From positions 1-41,661 of the forward strand of contig DBPT01000002.1 of assembly GCA_002304925.1 (NCBI GenBank): 41,661 nucleotides of DNA, written 5' to 3'. Position 1 is the stretch's first letter. The number at the start of each line of letters is the position of its first letter. The notes beneath the pieces were generated by a model. The model searched no databases. It was not told where the DNA came from and worked only from the letters and a program-made list of their open reading frames with translations. A program made the position numbers and the translations under genes. Shown here piece after piece: positions 25,800-35,900 of the stretch. Source of the stretch: Prolixibacteraceae bacterium UBA1413. Lineage in GTDB: Bacteria > Bacteroidota > Bacteroidia > Bacteroidales > Prolixibacteraceae.

Positions 25800-27701
25800 C
25801 TACTGAATTATGATTTTTCTTACTTCAACGTTAAATCCCCCGGAGTCTTCAAGGTATACAAAATAGACGCCGTTTGCCCAGGAATCCAGTTTTATACGTT
25901 GTTCCTGTACAATTGCCTCCGAGACAAAAAGCTGTTGTCCGAGGGCATTTCTGATCACCAGGGAATAGTTGTTCCGGATGGCATATTCGGTAAAGCGGAT
26001 GTTCAGGACGGTTTTAGCAGGATTCGGATAGAGGGTAACCAGGTCATGGGCGATTTGATCTCCCGTATTTGCCCGGGTAACGGTAATAACCATCGTATCA
26101 GGCGTGATATATGAACGCGAATAATAAAGGGTGTCATGCTGAATGACCTGCACGGTGTCGTACCTGAATACCCGGATGGTGTCGTATTGTGTGACCACCA
26201 CGGTATCGTATTTCATCACCTGCAGGGTGTCGTATTTCACAACCGTTACGGTATCGAAATGTGAACAAACGACTCCGGTAGTGTCATAAACGACAATTTC
26301 CCGGAAAGATGAACCGCTACATCCTTCCGGAGAAGTAAAAGAGTAGGTGATCACGCTTTTCCCCAGTCCGGCCAGCGATGGCAGGAATTTACCGTTGAGG
26401 ATGCCATTTCCTGAGAAGATTCCTCCTTCGGGTTCGGCGGTCAGGGTGAGAGAATCGGATTGCAGGCTGATATAATCGTCATGTAGCTGAAAGACAATTT
26501 CCGGGGCATGGTGGACCGTGACCATGACAGAAGCGGAAGACTTACATTCACCCCTGGTGATTTCAACCGAATAGTTACCTTCTGCGGTTACGGTAATGCT
26601 TTGGGTGGTATCCCCGGTATTCCAGAGGACGGAATCTCCTTCAGCGGCGGTAAGGACAACGGTATCCCCGGCACAGAAGGAAAGGGGACCCGATGAAGTG
26701 ATCAACTCACCCTGAAAAGACAAGACCTCCACGATGACCGGAGCACTTATGCTCTGGCACATGTTTTTGGACAGCATTACGGAATAACTGCCCGGGTTAC
26801 GGGCGGTAAACAATGTGTCATTAGCACCGGAAATCAGGGTATCATTCCGGAACCATTGTATCGCAGCACCTTCTTCGGTATTGGATTTAAGGATTACCTC
26901 CCCCCCCTGGCAAAAGGCAAGCGGTCCGAGCGGAGTTATTTCCACCATTGTGAATCCGGGACATTCGGAATACAGCTTTCTGATCTCCTCCGGGGTGAGC
27001 GCCCTGTTCCACATGCCCACATCATCAATATTACCGGTAAAATAGTAACTCGTCGCACAGGTCGGTTGTCCTCCGGCGATTCTTCCGATTTCAAATTTCT
27101 GGGTGTACACCGGGATCGATCCCGAAGTACGGAGGGTATGAACCAGTTCGCCGTTGACATAAAGCTTGGCAGACAAACCATCGTAGGTTCCCACGTAGTG
27201 ATTCCAGTTTCCGTTTCTGTAAATGACATCCATTTCGTGCGGATAAACCGTAGGATTCTTGTCCGTTTTAAGCCCGAAATTGATTCCGAAGTGAGTATCA
27301 CTTACGTTGAAACAAAACTGTTCCTGACCCTCTCCTACCAATCCGTCCAGGTTGTTCCATTTGCCCATAACGCCGGCGAAACTGTGCGGGGTTGCGGTCT
27401 GCACCCACATGGAAAGAGAAAGGCTGCTCGTCGGGTTGAAAGAGGCATTGTCTGTAACATCAATATAATCCCCATCCCCATTAAACTGATAGGCGGCATT
27501 GTTATTCCCGAACCGGTCGGAAATGAGAAGCGCTCCGTGGACAGTTCCATGGTTTCCGTTCCCGCTATGGTCCTGTGCATTCCCCGACATGGGATAAAAG
27601 GCCACAAGCCCTTGGGTCGGGAACCAGGAAGGGAGGGTCTGTGAAAAAGCCGAAAGGCTTAATAACAAGAGAATTATCTGTAAAAAAAATGTCTTTTTCA
27701 T
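25800..27701 (-). CDS. LamG-domain T9SS cargo protein
   Basis: Surface or secreted protein of 633 aa. It has a signal peptide (MKKTFFLQIILLLLSLSAFSQ) and a LamG/concanavalin-like domain (about 30-240: GLVAFYPMSGNAQDHSGNGN, WNHYVGTYDGLSAKLYVNGE, GNIDDVGMWNRALTPEEI). Two Ig/PKD-like repeats with paired cysteines follow (PLAFCQGGEVILKS..., PLSFCAGDTVVLTA...NYSVEITRGEC). Next comes a short low-complexity linker of six octapeptide repeats (YDTVVVTQ and variants). The type A T9SS C-terminal sorting domain (LYPNPAKTVLNIRF...GVYFVYLEDSGG...KIIIQ) ends the protein. The sorting domain means export across the outer membrane by T9SS and is good evidence for the phylum. A carbohydrate-binding or adhesive role is likely; no catalytic residues were seen. 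Confidence 0.85.
   Translation of the reverse strand: MKKTFFLQIILLLLSLSAFSQTLPSWFPTQGLVAFYPMSGNAQDHSGNGNHGTVHGALLISDRFGNNNAAYQFNGDGDYIDVTDNASFNPTSSLSLSMWVQTATPHSFAGVMGKWNNLDGLVGEGQEQFCFNVSDTHFGINFGLKTDKNPTVYPHEMDVIYRNGNWNHYVGTYDGLSAKLYVNGELVHTLRTSGSIPVYTQKFEIGRIAGGQPTCATSYYFTGNIDDVGMWNRALTPEEIRKLYSECPGFTMVEITPLGPLAFCQGGEVILKSNTEEGAAIQWFRNDTLISGANDTLFTARNPGSYSVMLSKNMCQSISAPVIVEVLSFQGELITSSGPLSFCAGDTVVLTAAEGDSVLWNTGDTTQSITVTAEGNYSVEITRGECKSSASVMVTVHHAPEIVFQLHDDYISLQSDSLTLTAEPEGGIFSGNGILNGKFLPSLAGLGKSVITYSFTSPEGCSGSSFREIVVYDTTGVVCSHFDTVTVVKYDTLQVMKYDTVVVTQYDTIRVFRYDTVQVIQHDTLYYSRSYITPDTMVITVTRANTGDQIAHDLVTLYPNPAKTVLNIRFTEYAIRNNYSLVIRNALGQQLFVSEAIVQEQRIKLDSWANGVYFVYLEDSGGFNVEVRKIIIQ
26115..26258 (-). 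repeat. Six in-frame 24-bp repeats (octapeptide linker)
   Basis: The motif GGTRTCGTA recurs exactly every 24 bp (26130, 26154, 26178, 26202, 26226, 26250). On the coding strand this gives six units of the form [YFH]-D-T-[VLI]-x-x-x-x, for example YDTLQVMK and YDTIRVFR. It links the Ig-like part to the sorting domain region of the LamG protein. Confidence 0.9.
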
Positions 27702-27813
27702 CGATTTCCGTATATAGGAACTGTTATACTTAAGGCGTCACAAAATAAAGAAATTATGCATTGTCACCGACGGGAAAGTTCAATTTTGTCAGCAACAACG
27801 CGTAATTTAACAC

Positions 27814-29199
27814 TCATTCTTGTTCCCTGATTATTTTTCCGCGGCTGTAAGAGAAATAAATCCCTGTGGCACTGATCAGGGAAAAAACTACAAAGCCCAG
27901 TTTCATGGCTTTCAGGAAGAGATGCGGGGGCACAGCCTCCACGGTTTGCCTTCCGAAGATGGCTGAGAAGAAGAAAGTGGCGATGGTCATGCTGACGATC
28001 TGCCCGATCACCCGCATGGTAGAGGCTGTTCCCGAAGCCAGGCCGTAACGGCTTCTCTCTACCGAACTCATAATGGTGTTCATATTGGGAGAGGAAAAAA
28101 GTGCGAAACCCAGTCCCACGCCTGCCAGTAGTGCCACGATCATTGCGACAGGTGTAGTTTCTGACAAAAGGGCAAAGGATGCCAGTCCGAGGGTACATAA
28201 CAACATTCCCGCGGAGGTGAGATACCTGGGTTGTATGCGATCTGATATTCTGCCGGCGATGGGAGAAAAGAACGCCATCATAACGGGTTGGGCGATCAGG
28301 ATCATGCCAGCATCCCTGGGATTCAGTCCCCTGATTTTCTGCAGGTACAGACTCAGGAGGAATACAATGGCAAAGGTAGCGCTGTAATTGATCAATGCCG
28401 CCAGGTTTGAAAATGCGAAGAGGCGGTTATGGGTAAACAGACGGATGTCGATCATGGGCATTGATGAGCGGCCTTCCATAAGCCAGAACAATCCCAGGAA
28501 GAGGACACCTCCTCCCAGGAGGAACCATCCCGTAAGGGCCGGTATGCGGGATGAGCCGGTCAGCAGGGCAACTAAGCCGGCGACATAAAAGAGGGTGCCT
28601 TTCAGGTCGATTTTCCGCTGTACATCAGGGAGGATTTCATCTTTGGGCAGGTAAAGAAAGGTAGTCACCGATGCCATGGCTCCCAGTACCGTGGAGATGA
28701 AAAAGATGGAGCGCCAGCCCAGGTATTGGGTGAGGAATCCCCCGGCAAAGGGGCCGAATGCCAGTCCCAGATAAACTGCCGAAACTGACATTCCCAGTAC
28801 CCTGCCCCTGTAGCGGGGCGGAAAAGAGGCCACCAGGATGGCAGAACCCGTCGTACCGGTGAAGGCCGCTCCGATCCCCTGCAGAAACCGCATGGCGATA
28901 AGCCAGAATCCTGAGCCGGCCAGACCACACAGCAGGGAGGAGAGTGTAAAGATAACCATGCCCGACTTAAAGATCCGCCTGATGCCCGTCAGGTCGCCCC
29001 ATCGGCCTACGGGGAGCAGGAAAATCGCCGTGGAGAGAAGGAATGACGTGACAATCCAACTGAGGGCGACCGCATCAAGTCCGAAACTTTTTCCAATCGC
29101 TGGCAGGGCGATGTTGATCGATGAAATCAGGAAGGTCCCCATGAAGGCGGTAACTGCCACAATGGCAATCAGGGACACCTGCTGTCTGGTCCACTCCAT
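27814..29199 (-). CDS. MFS transporter, DHA2 (EmrB/QacA) type
   Basis: Inner-membrane proton-driven exporter of about 14 transmembrane helices (461 aa). Helix 1 region FLISSINIALPAIGKSFGLDAVALSWIV carries the typical 'NIALP' of DHA2 members. The loop 2-3 motif A is GRWGDLTGIRRIFKSG, and motif C-like small-residue patches occur in GLAFGPFAGGFLTQYLGWR, where the final GWR is also standard. The C-terminal helices include SGTASTMRVIGQIVSMTIA. Drug or metabolite export is likely; substrate unknown. It starts 1 bp after the stop of the EEP-domain gene, so they share one transcript. Confidence 0.9.
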   Translation of the reverse strand: MEWTRQQVSLIAIVAVTAFMGTFLISSINIALPAIGKSFGLDAVALSWIVTSFLLSTAIFLLPVGRWGDLTGIRRIFKSGMVIFTLSSLLCGLAGSGFWLIAMRFLQGIGAAFTGTTGSAILVASFPPRYRGRVLGMSVSAVYLGLAFGPFAGGFLTQYLGWRSIFFISTVLGAMASVTTFLYLPKDEILPDVQRKIDLKGTLFYVAGLVALLTGSSRIPALTGWFLLGGGVLFLGLFWLMEGRSSMPMIDIRLFTHNRLFAFSNLAALINYSATFAIVFLLSLYLQKIRGLNPRDAGMILIAQPVMMAFFSPIAGRISDRIQPRYLTSAGMLLCTLGLASFALLSETTPVAMIVALLAGVGLGFALFSSPNMNTIMSSVERSRYGLASGTASTMRVIGQIVSMTIATFFFSAIFGRQTVEAVPPHLFLKAMKLGFVVFSLISATGIYFSYSRGKIIREQE

Positions 29200-29200
29200 C

Positions 29201-30067
29201 CTATTTTCTTAAAACGGTATATACGACAACCGGCAGGTGGTCCGACGGAAAACGCTGCGCTTTGCTGTCGGTGAGCACACCATATTTGAACACCCTGAAA
29301 TGGTTGCTCAGGAACACATAGTCGATCCGCTCTTTCAGGGGAGCCTGATAGTTAAATCCGTTAAAAGTGCCGGCCGGTCCGTAGGGTGGCATTTCTGTTA
29401 CCTGCCATGCGTCGTTAAGAAAGCTCTGCATGGTTTGGATCTGCTCCGTTTCGGGGGTTGAATTGAAATCACCCACACAGATTACTGGTTTTGCACCCGC
29501 TATCTCCTTAATTTTCTGCACCATCAGTTTTCCCGACTCACGGCGTGCCACCATCCCTTCATGGTCGAAATGAACGCAGAAAAAGTAAAAATCGGACCGG
29601 CTGCCCTTGTCCCGGAATTTGGCCCAGGAGCAGATCCTCCTGCAGCATTTGCCGTCCCACCCAATGGAAGGCACATCAGGGGTTTCACTGAGCCAAAAAT
29701 CTCCCGATTCCAGCAGTTGGAACCGATCTCTTTTGTAAAGGATGCAGGCATGCTCCCCTGTCTGCTTTCCGTCATCGCGGCCATGTCCGGTGTAGGCATA
29801 TTCCTCCATTTCGAGCAGGTCGTTGATCTGGCCAATAAACGCCTCCTGAATCCCGAAAATGTCGAACCCATGGTAGCGCACCAGCGCTTTTACCTCCTCT
29901 TTCCGGTTGGGCCAGGCGTTGATCCCATCTCCCGGTGTGTTCAAACGGATGTTGTAAGAGGCCGTCACCATCGGCTTCGGGGATTTTGCATAAGAAGCTT
30001 CCGGCATGACCAGGAGCAGGAACCAGAACATTGCTGCAAAACATTCGCTTGTCGGAAATACTCTCAT
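29201..30067 (-). CDS. Exported endonuclease/exonuclease/phosphatase family protein
   Basis: EEP-fold metal-dependent phosphodiesterase or phosphatase. It has a signal-like N-terminus (CFAAMFWFLLLVMPEASYA) and the EEP residues in order: ASYNIRLNTPGDG (Asn), FDIFGIQEAF (metal Glu), KPVICVGDFNSTPETEQ (Asp/Asn pair) and FPSDHLPVVV (Asp-His). At 288 aa the length is standard for the exported EEP proteins common in Bacteroidota. Substrates in this group range from nucleic acids to phospholipids and sugar phosphates, and nothing here decides between them. It is in one operon with the MFS exporter and divergent from the TPR-like gene. Confidence 0.88.
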   Translation of the reverse strand: MRVFPTSECFAAMFWFLLLVMPEASYAKSPKPMVTASYNIRLNTPGDGINAWPNRKEEVKALVRYHGFDIFGIQEAFIGQINDLLEMEEYAYTGHGRDDGKQTGEHACILYKRDRFQLLESGDFWLSETPDVPSIGWDGKCCRRICSWAKFRDKGSRSDFYFFCVHFDHEGMVARRESGKLMVQKIKEIAGAKPVICVGDFNSTPETEQIQTMQSFLNDAWQVTEMPPYGPAGTFNGFNYQAPLKERIDYVFLSNHFRVFKYGVLTDSKAQRFPSDHLPVVVYTVLRK

Positions 30068-30204
30068 GGCATACTTGTTTTAAGAAATAGAAATCACGAA
30101 AATATTAAAAAATGAGAGGAATTCCCTTTTTTGATAACTTTAGGCTGGCATAATACGGGGACGCAGGCTTTGCAGACAGGATTAATGACCATAATCAGTG
30201 CAAC

Positions 30205-31314
30205 ATGAAGCCATACTACTGGAAATATTTACTCCTTCCGGCCTTCATGATTTTTTTCCAGCAGGGTCTGGTCGCCCAGATCCTGGGTGATTCGGCTTCC
30301 ATTTCTATTCTGCGGAAGGGGGTGCATAACATATACAACTGTGAATTCAGCCAGGCCCGGGAGATTGTCGGAAAGCTGGAACCCGTTTATCCGGGCCATC
30401 CGGTGATCCCGCTGATGAAGGGGCTGATCCTATATTGGGAGAATTTTCCGTTGACACCCTCCTCCCCGGCGCTGGAGCCTTTTAAGAATGAGATGCTTAC
30501 CTGCATCAGACTGTGCGAAGGAAAAAGGCTTCTGCCCGGAGAAGCCGAATATTTGCTGGCTGATATCGGGGCCCGCGGGCTGCTTCTTACCTTTTATGCC
30601 GACAACGGCCTCGGAAGGTCTGTGATCCCCATGGCAGCAAAAACTTATCAGGACGTGGTGAAGGCTTTTGATTACACCGGCACCTTTGCTGATTTCAGCT
30701 TTGTCACCGGACTATACAATTACTACCGGGAAACCTATCCCGACGTGCATCCCTTTTACAAACCCTTTGCATTGCTTTTTCCGCGGGGAAACAGGAAGGA
30801 GGGACTCCGGCAACTGGAACACGCGGCCAGCAACTCCATCTTCCTGATAGCGGAAGCACTCTCCTTTCTCACCTGGATCAACACCGGATATGAGCGGAAT
30901 TACGCAGCTGCCCACAGGTACAGCAAAAAACTTCTCAAGACCTATCCGCGGAACAATGTATACCTGGCCATGCAAGTGAAGAGCCTTCTCCTTCTGCACA
31001 GGTATGACGAGGCAGAAATGCTGCTTTCCACAGCCAGGCAGCCCGAAAGCCATTGGTTCAATGCTGAAAAAACGGTATTGCAGGCGATTCTTCAGGAAAA
31101 GAAATACGAAAATCATGAAGCTGCGGAAATGTTATACCGGAATGCCCTTCAAAAAACATCAGCTTTCGGGGAATATGCCAATGAATATAACTCTTTCTGC
31201 TATTTTGGCTTAAGCAGAATCGCTTCAGAAAAGGGTGATCCGGGAGTGAGCAGAGAATTTCATAAAAAAGCAGCTAATCTGGCCACTTACAAACATTTGG
31301 ACTTCGGGGATTAA
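30205..31314 (+). CDS. Exported TPR-like protein of unknown function
   Basis: Signal peptide (LLLPAFMIFFQQGLVAQ) followed by an all-helical protein of about 340 residues. Several helix pairs look like degenerate tetratricopeptide repeats: GVHNIYNCEFSQAREIVGKL, YAAAHRYSKKLLKTYPRNNV, YDEAEMLLSTARQPES and HEAAEMLYRNALQKTSAFG. Family not recognised. ATG at 30205 was chosen because the signal peptide begins there. A periplasmic role in assembly or binding of partners is a reasonable guess. Confidence 0.65.
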   Translation: MKPYYWKYLLLPAFMIFFQQGLVAQILGDSASISILRKGVHNIYNCEFSQAREIVGKLEPVYPGHPVIPLMKGLILYWENFPLTPSSPALEPFKNEMLTCIRLCEGKRLLPGEAEYLLADIGARGLLLTFYADNGLGRSVIPMAAKTYQDVVKAFDYTGTFADFSFVTGLYNYYRETYPDVHPFYKPFALLFPRGNRKEGLRQLEHAASNSIFLIAEALSFLTWINTGYERNYAAAHRYSKKLLKTYPRNNVYLAMQVKSLLLLHRYDEAEMLLSTARQPESHWFNAEKTVLQAILQEKKYENHEAAEMLYRNALQKTSAFGEYANEYNSFCYFGLSRIASEKGDPGVSREFHKKAANLATYKHLDFGD

Positions 31315-31334
31315 ATGATTTTGTTTTCTGCTGA

Positions 31335-31358
31335 TTATTTTCCTAATTAGGAGAATAA
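31335..31358. promoter_or_regulatory. 24-bp near-perfect palindrome
   Basis: Arms of 12 bp pair at every position except one T/G, centred on CCTAATTAGG, with no loop. It lies 21 bp after the TPR-like gene. There is no T-run, so it is not a normal terminator. It could be a dimeric-regulator operator; nothing else supports that. Confidence 0.35.
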
Positions 31359-31515
31359 CAACAAAAAAGCATGATGAAACATCTACTTGCCGGCATCATG
31401 TTGGTGTTGTCCTGATAGGTTTAAGCCGCACGGTTATCATCCGGGGCCGCAGCAGGTGAGCCTGAGAAAAAGAAGAACTTGCACCGCAGGCCTTACCTGG
31501 AAATCAAACAGGGTG

Positions 31516-31523
31516 TATATTTG
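31516..31523 (+). promoter_or_regulatory. Bacteroidota-type -7 box for the ArsB/NhaD transporter
   Basis: TATATTTG matches TAnnTTTG exactly and lies 15 bp before the ATG at 31538, implying a very short leader. No -33 TTTG at the usual distance. Confidence 0.4.
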
Positions 31524-31537
31524 CACAAAGGTATGCC

Positions 31538-32767
31538 ATGCAGCTTACAGCTCTGATAATTTTCGTGATCACCTACATCGGGATCATTTTCACCCGTCTG
31601 CCGAAGATCAATGTGGACAGGCCATCGGCTGCATTTTTCGGGGCAGTGGCCATGGTGGTTTTCGGCGTGTTGAATTTGGAGGAGGCGGTTAGAGCGATCG
31701 ATTACAACACAATCGCCCTATTGCTGGGCATGATGATCATCATTTCGGTCCTCCAACTCGACGGTTTCTTCTCGCTGATCGCCGAAAAGACCCTTTCATG
31801 GTCAAAGACACCCCTGAAGCTGCTCATCATAATCACCTTTGTGACGGGCATTGCGTCAGCATTCCTGGTTAACGATGCGGTGGTGTTGCTTTTCACACCG
31901 GTCATCATCGCCATCTGCCGGGCTTCCTCTTTGAATCCGGTCCCCTATCTCATTGCAGAAATCCTTTCCGCGAACATCGGAAGTGCCATGACCATCACCG
32001 GGAATCCCCAGAACATGCTGATCGGGATCAGCTCGGGCATTGATTATGCCACCTTCTTCTACAAACTCCTGCCTGTTTCCCTTTTAGGAATGGCCTTGAT
32101 CGTTGTGATGGTTCGCTGGTTTTATCCCTCCCATTTCGGCTCTGAAACGGTCATGGTCCCCAACGACCATAAATTTGAATACCGTTTTGATTCCATGAAG
32201 TTCTCGGTACCGGTATTTTTGGGGGTTGTGGTCATGTTTTTCCTGGGGAAGCTACTTCATCTTTCCATTCCTGTGATTGCCCTTACCGGGGCATCCTTTA
32301 TCCTGATCTTCGGAAAGGTGAAACCTTCGCTGGTAATCCGGAATGTCGACTGGGTTTTGTTACTTTTCTTCGCCTCCCTTTTTATCGTGGTGGAAGGGGC
32401 CGTAAAAACAGGGCTGCTTGATTTCTTTATCCACTCTGAAGTGCTCACCGGAGATATCGGCGGTGTTGTCAAACTGCACGGATTGAGTCTTTTCCTATCC
32501 CAGATTGTCAGCAACGTCCCCTATACCGTGATGATGCTCCCGGTCCTGAAACCCATGTCAAGTGAAATCCTCTGGCTCTCGCTGGCATCAGCCTCCACGC
32601 TGGCCGGGAATGCCACCATCATCGGGGCAATGGCCAACCTGATCGTTATCGAATCGGCTGAAAAAGAACGGGTGAGAATTGGTTTTTGGGAATTTTTCAA
32701 AATCGGGATCGCGGTCACCCTCATCAGCTTTGCCATTTCAGTAGGGGTATTGTGGTTGTTATTATAA
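31538..32767 (+). CDS. ArsB/NhaD superfamily ion transporter
   Basis: Inner-membrane secondary transporter with about 10-11 hydrophobic segments (409 aa). The duplicated re-entrant motifs of the ArsB/NhaD group are present: ASAFLVNDAVVLLFTPVI in the first half with GSAMTITGNPQNMLIG, and SQIVSNVPYTVMMLPVL in the second half with STLAGNATIIGAMANLIV. This branch is often annotated as anion, arsenite or citrate transporter. The substrate cannot be stated, and there are no ars genes nearby. A TAnnTTTG box precedes it; ATG at 31533 is out of frame and not used. Confidence 0.88.
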   Translation: MQLTALIIFVITYIGIIFTRLPKINVDRPSAAFFGAVAMVVFGVLNLEEAVRAIDYNTIALLLGMMIIISVLQLDGFFSLIAEKTLSWSKTPLKLLIIITFVTGIASAFLVNDAVVLLFTPVIIAICRASSLNPVPYLIAEILSANIGSAMTITGNPQNMLIGISSGIDYATFFYKLLPVSLLGMALIVVMVRWFYPSHFGSETVMVPNDHKFEYRFDSMKFSVPVFLGVVVMFFLGKLLHLSIPVIALTGASFILIFGKVKPSLVIRNVDWVLLLFFASLFIVVEGAVKTGLLDFFIHSEVLTGDIGGVVKLHGLSLFLSQIVSNVPYTVMMLPVLKPMSSEILWLSLASASTLAGNATIIGAMANLIVIESAEKERVRIGFWEFFKIGIAVTLISFAISVGVLWLLL

Positions 32768-32972
32768 AAACAACCCTGCACCCTTTTGGAAAGTACGTTC
32801 TTATGATAATTTATTAAAGTTTCGCAAGTGAAACTGAAATACGTTATATTTTACGTTATTATGCAAAATAACCCTTTCCCCATATTCCCTATTGTACAAG
32901 TATACCGGTTGTTTTTGATCTGATACGCCAACGGGACACCCGCAGGAATTCATTCCAGGCCAGATTAAAAAA

Positions 32973-35900
32973 TCAAAAGGTATTCCAATGGCACAATCCA
33001 TTCACAAATTCCGCTGATCCATCGTTGACCCAACCGTCCAATTGGGCCATCTCTTTTAGTTGCTGTCCCCGGAACCGGCTGACTTCCACAAAACCAATCT
33101 TCAAACCGGGAAGTGCAGTCATATCACCCCAGAGTTTTTCAAACTGGGTCACCGGGAAGATATCTTCCTGTCCTTTTCCCCAGCGTTTCTTCACATCCTT
33201 GATCGTGATATAACTCGGCATTGCTTTCGACATTTCAAGGATCTGTTCTTGGAGTATCTCTTCCCTGTCAAGATCCTGCATGGTGAGGCCAAATGCTGCA
33301 AGCAGCGGCTCAATGGTGATCCAGAAAGTGTTTGTGTTGTAATAGCTCAGCCTAAATTCCACCGATTCATCGGGTAATGCCATCCCTTCCACCAGTCGGA
33401 GGGTATCGTTCACCCTGGCCAGTCCCCCACCCCGGTCTTCCATCCACCGGGGAATGACTTCCACGGTCATGGTATTGTTTTCTTTGATATGAAGTCCCAG
33501 CAGGGCGGGATCGACCGTAACACCCAGCGTATCGATATTGTGGACCAGCAGGTATCTGAGACCCGGATTATGCCTGATCAGCTCTTTCAGGGTGCCGTTC
33601 AGGATCATGTTGGGAATTTCAAACCAGTGGCCTACAGGATGGATACATTGTTCCGGTTTGTTTTCGGTGTAATCCTCTCCTTCGATTGCCTGTTTTGTCC
33701 ATTTTACCAGCACATTCCGGAGGTTATCCCTGACCTTCTGAGCCTGGTCGTCCAATATCTGGTGTGGCATTTCATCCCAGTAAAAGCGGAGGTCCCGTTC
33801 CATGGGATACAGACGTAATCCGGTGAATTTCCCGGGGGAAAGGAAAACCTCTTTGCCCAGCCTGAAATTTCCCGCTTTCAGAAAATCAACCACAGGCTGA
33901 TGGGTCATATAGCTGGTGGTAAATACATGCGGGATGGAGGTTTCAAATTGTTTTTCCACCCTGCGGTTCTTGGCAAGGTGGACTTCGATGAAGTTCCGGT
34001 GTCGTCCTGCAAATCTGAAAAAAGGGTGCAGGGCCTTCACCACTCCCGCTCCCTGGGTCCACCGGCTGCCGATACCTCCGGCGAGGGTGACGATCGCCAC
34101 TTCCCCGCTTCTGATCGCCGCACTTCCCGAAGAAATGGCTGTTCTCCGATATGAACCGTCACTGTTCAGTACTTCCCCAGGAAGGGGATCGCTTATCAGG
34201 GTGTTCACCGGCAACCGGTTCTGTGCCAGCCCGATCCTTCCGGCTTTCAGTTCCGCTTTGATTTCTTCATGAATCTTCGGATTAAAACCTGTTTCCTTGA
34301 GCAGTTCCGTTAATTGCTGCTGATTCTGGCTGCCTGTTTCCTCCTGGGGAATCATCCGGTCGAAAAGATCGGTCACAAAACTTTGGTAAAATCCCCTGCT
34401 TTTATTTGACTTTCCCAGTAACTCCAGTTCACGCTGCTGGCAATGTGTCAGTTCCGTAATCTCCTTTTTCAGCAGGTTGGGAACCATCAGGGTATAATAT
34501 TTCACCGGAAGGAATGCTTTTTCGCCGGTATAAAAGGTTGCGGAAGTACCTTTTTCATTGATTTTGAAATCATATACCACCGGATCCATGGCAAAGGGAA
34601 CTGATTTTTCCATTTCCTTTTTTGTCGCCAGCATGGTGGTTAAGAGCCATTCACGGGCCTGGTCCCTGACGGAAGGATCAAAGATGAATCCCATGCCCCC
34701 TCCCGACATTCCTCCCATCATCCAGAAACCCCAGAATTGTTCCTTAAAGGCATCCCGGGTGGCTTCAATGATTTTTCCGGTGTAGGCATTTGAAACCGAA
34801 GGGATGATATCCTGCACCGGTCCGTCAAAATTGCTTTGGGTAAATGCTCCCAGCTCCCTGATGTTGCCGGCTTTGAGTTGTTCCACAATTGCATCGAAGA
34901 TGGTCATGGCCTGTTTCCGGGCCTTCCACTCCTTTTCGGAACGGAGCAGGTATTTCTCGGTGACCATTTCGAGGATCGGTCCCACATTTTGGGCCATTCC
35001 GCCGTGCACCATCACCAGGGAATCCTGCAGTTTCCGACGGGTTTCCGGAGAAACCTCCTCAAAATCAAGTATTTCATGATCGGGCAAGAGTTTTCCCTTG
35101 CTGATCCCGTATTCCGGATCGCCAGGCCGGGCTTTCACGCCTTTAATCAGTTTGATCCCCGGCCATACGCCGCCCGAGTCCTGCCAGCCTCCGCCCGATC
35201 CCCCGAGCCATTCTCCGAGGATGGCTTTGGAAGCCACCAGCCGGCGTTCTTCTTCGTTCAGAATTCCGGTCAATTGAAGGGTTTGCCCGGTAGCCCGCAT
35301 GCACACCGAGATGAGAGATGCCAATAAGGTGGTGGATACCGCCAACCTCGATCCTTTGGGGATGTTGTTCACCTGGCTGACCAGTTCCAGTCCGAGTCCC
35401 TGCCCTACCATTCTTTCGAGAAGGGAGGCCACGGGCATATCCAACCCCTCCATGCCGGGAGGGATGATTCCTGAGGCTATCACTGCCGCTTTAAGCAATC
35501 CCAGGTAATCGTCGGCAAAATTGAACACATCCGAGATTTTGCGGATCACAGAGACTGCTTCCAGGTCAGTACTTACCAGCCTGATGACCGGCTCATCGAT
35601 CACCCTCAGGCAGGCTTCCACCGGAGGAACCGGGATTTCCCCGGCTCCGGCAATACAGAGATCCACAGAAATATTAAGCACCCGGGCACCCTCCGGGAAA
35701 TCCATTCCGAGGAAAAAAATATCACTCCAGCAACTGTGCGACAGATCCATTCTTACTGGTGTGGTCTCCTTCAGGATGGGGTAAATGGCTGTAAGGGGAT
35801 CCGGGGTGACCAGTTCCTTCCGTAACCGAAGCGGCTGATCGAGGGGATGACCGATCCGGAACATCCAACTGTTTCCGACGGTATTTCTCACACTCATCTT

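Noticed and set aside
26115..26258. CRISPR or tandem repeat outside a gene
   Set aside because: The 24-bp units stay in frame and encode a linker in the LamG protein.
26856..27644. 262-codon open frame on the plus strand
   Set aside because: Antisense to the LamG gene, with no known domain.
32811..32870. Terminator between the transporter and the kinase fusion
   Set aside because: The AGTTTC/GAAACT hairpin at 32818-32835 has only 6 bp and no T-run; weak.
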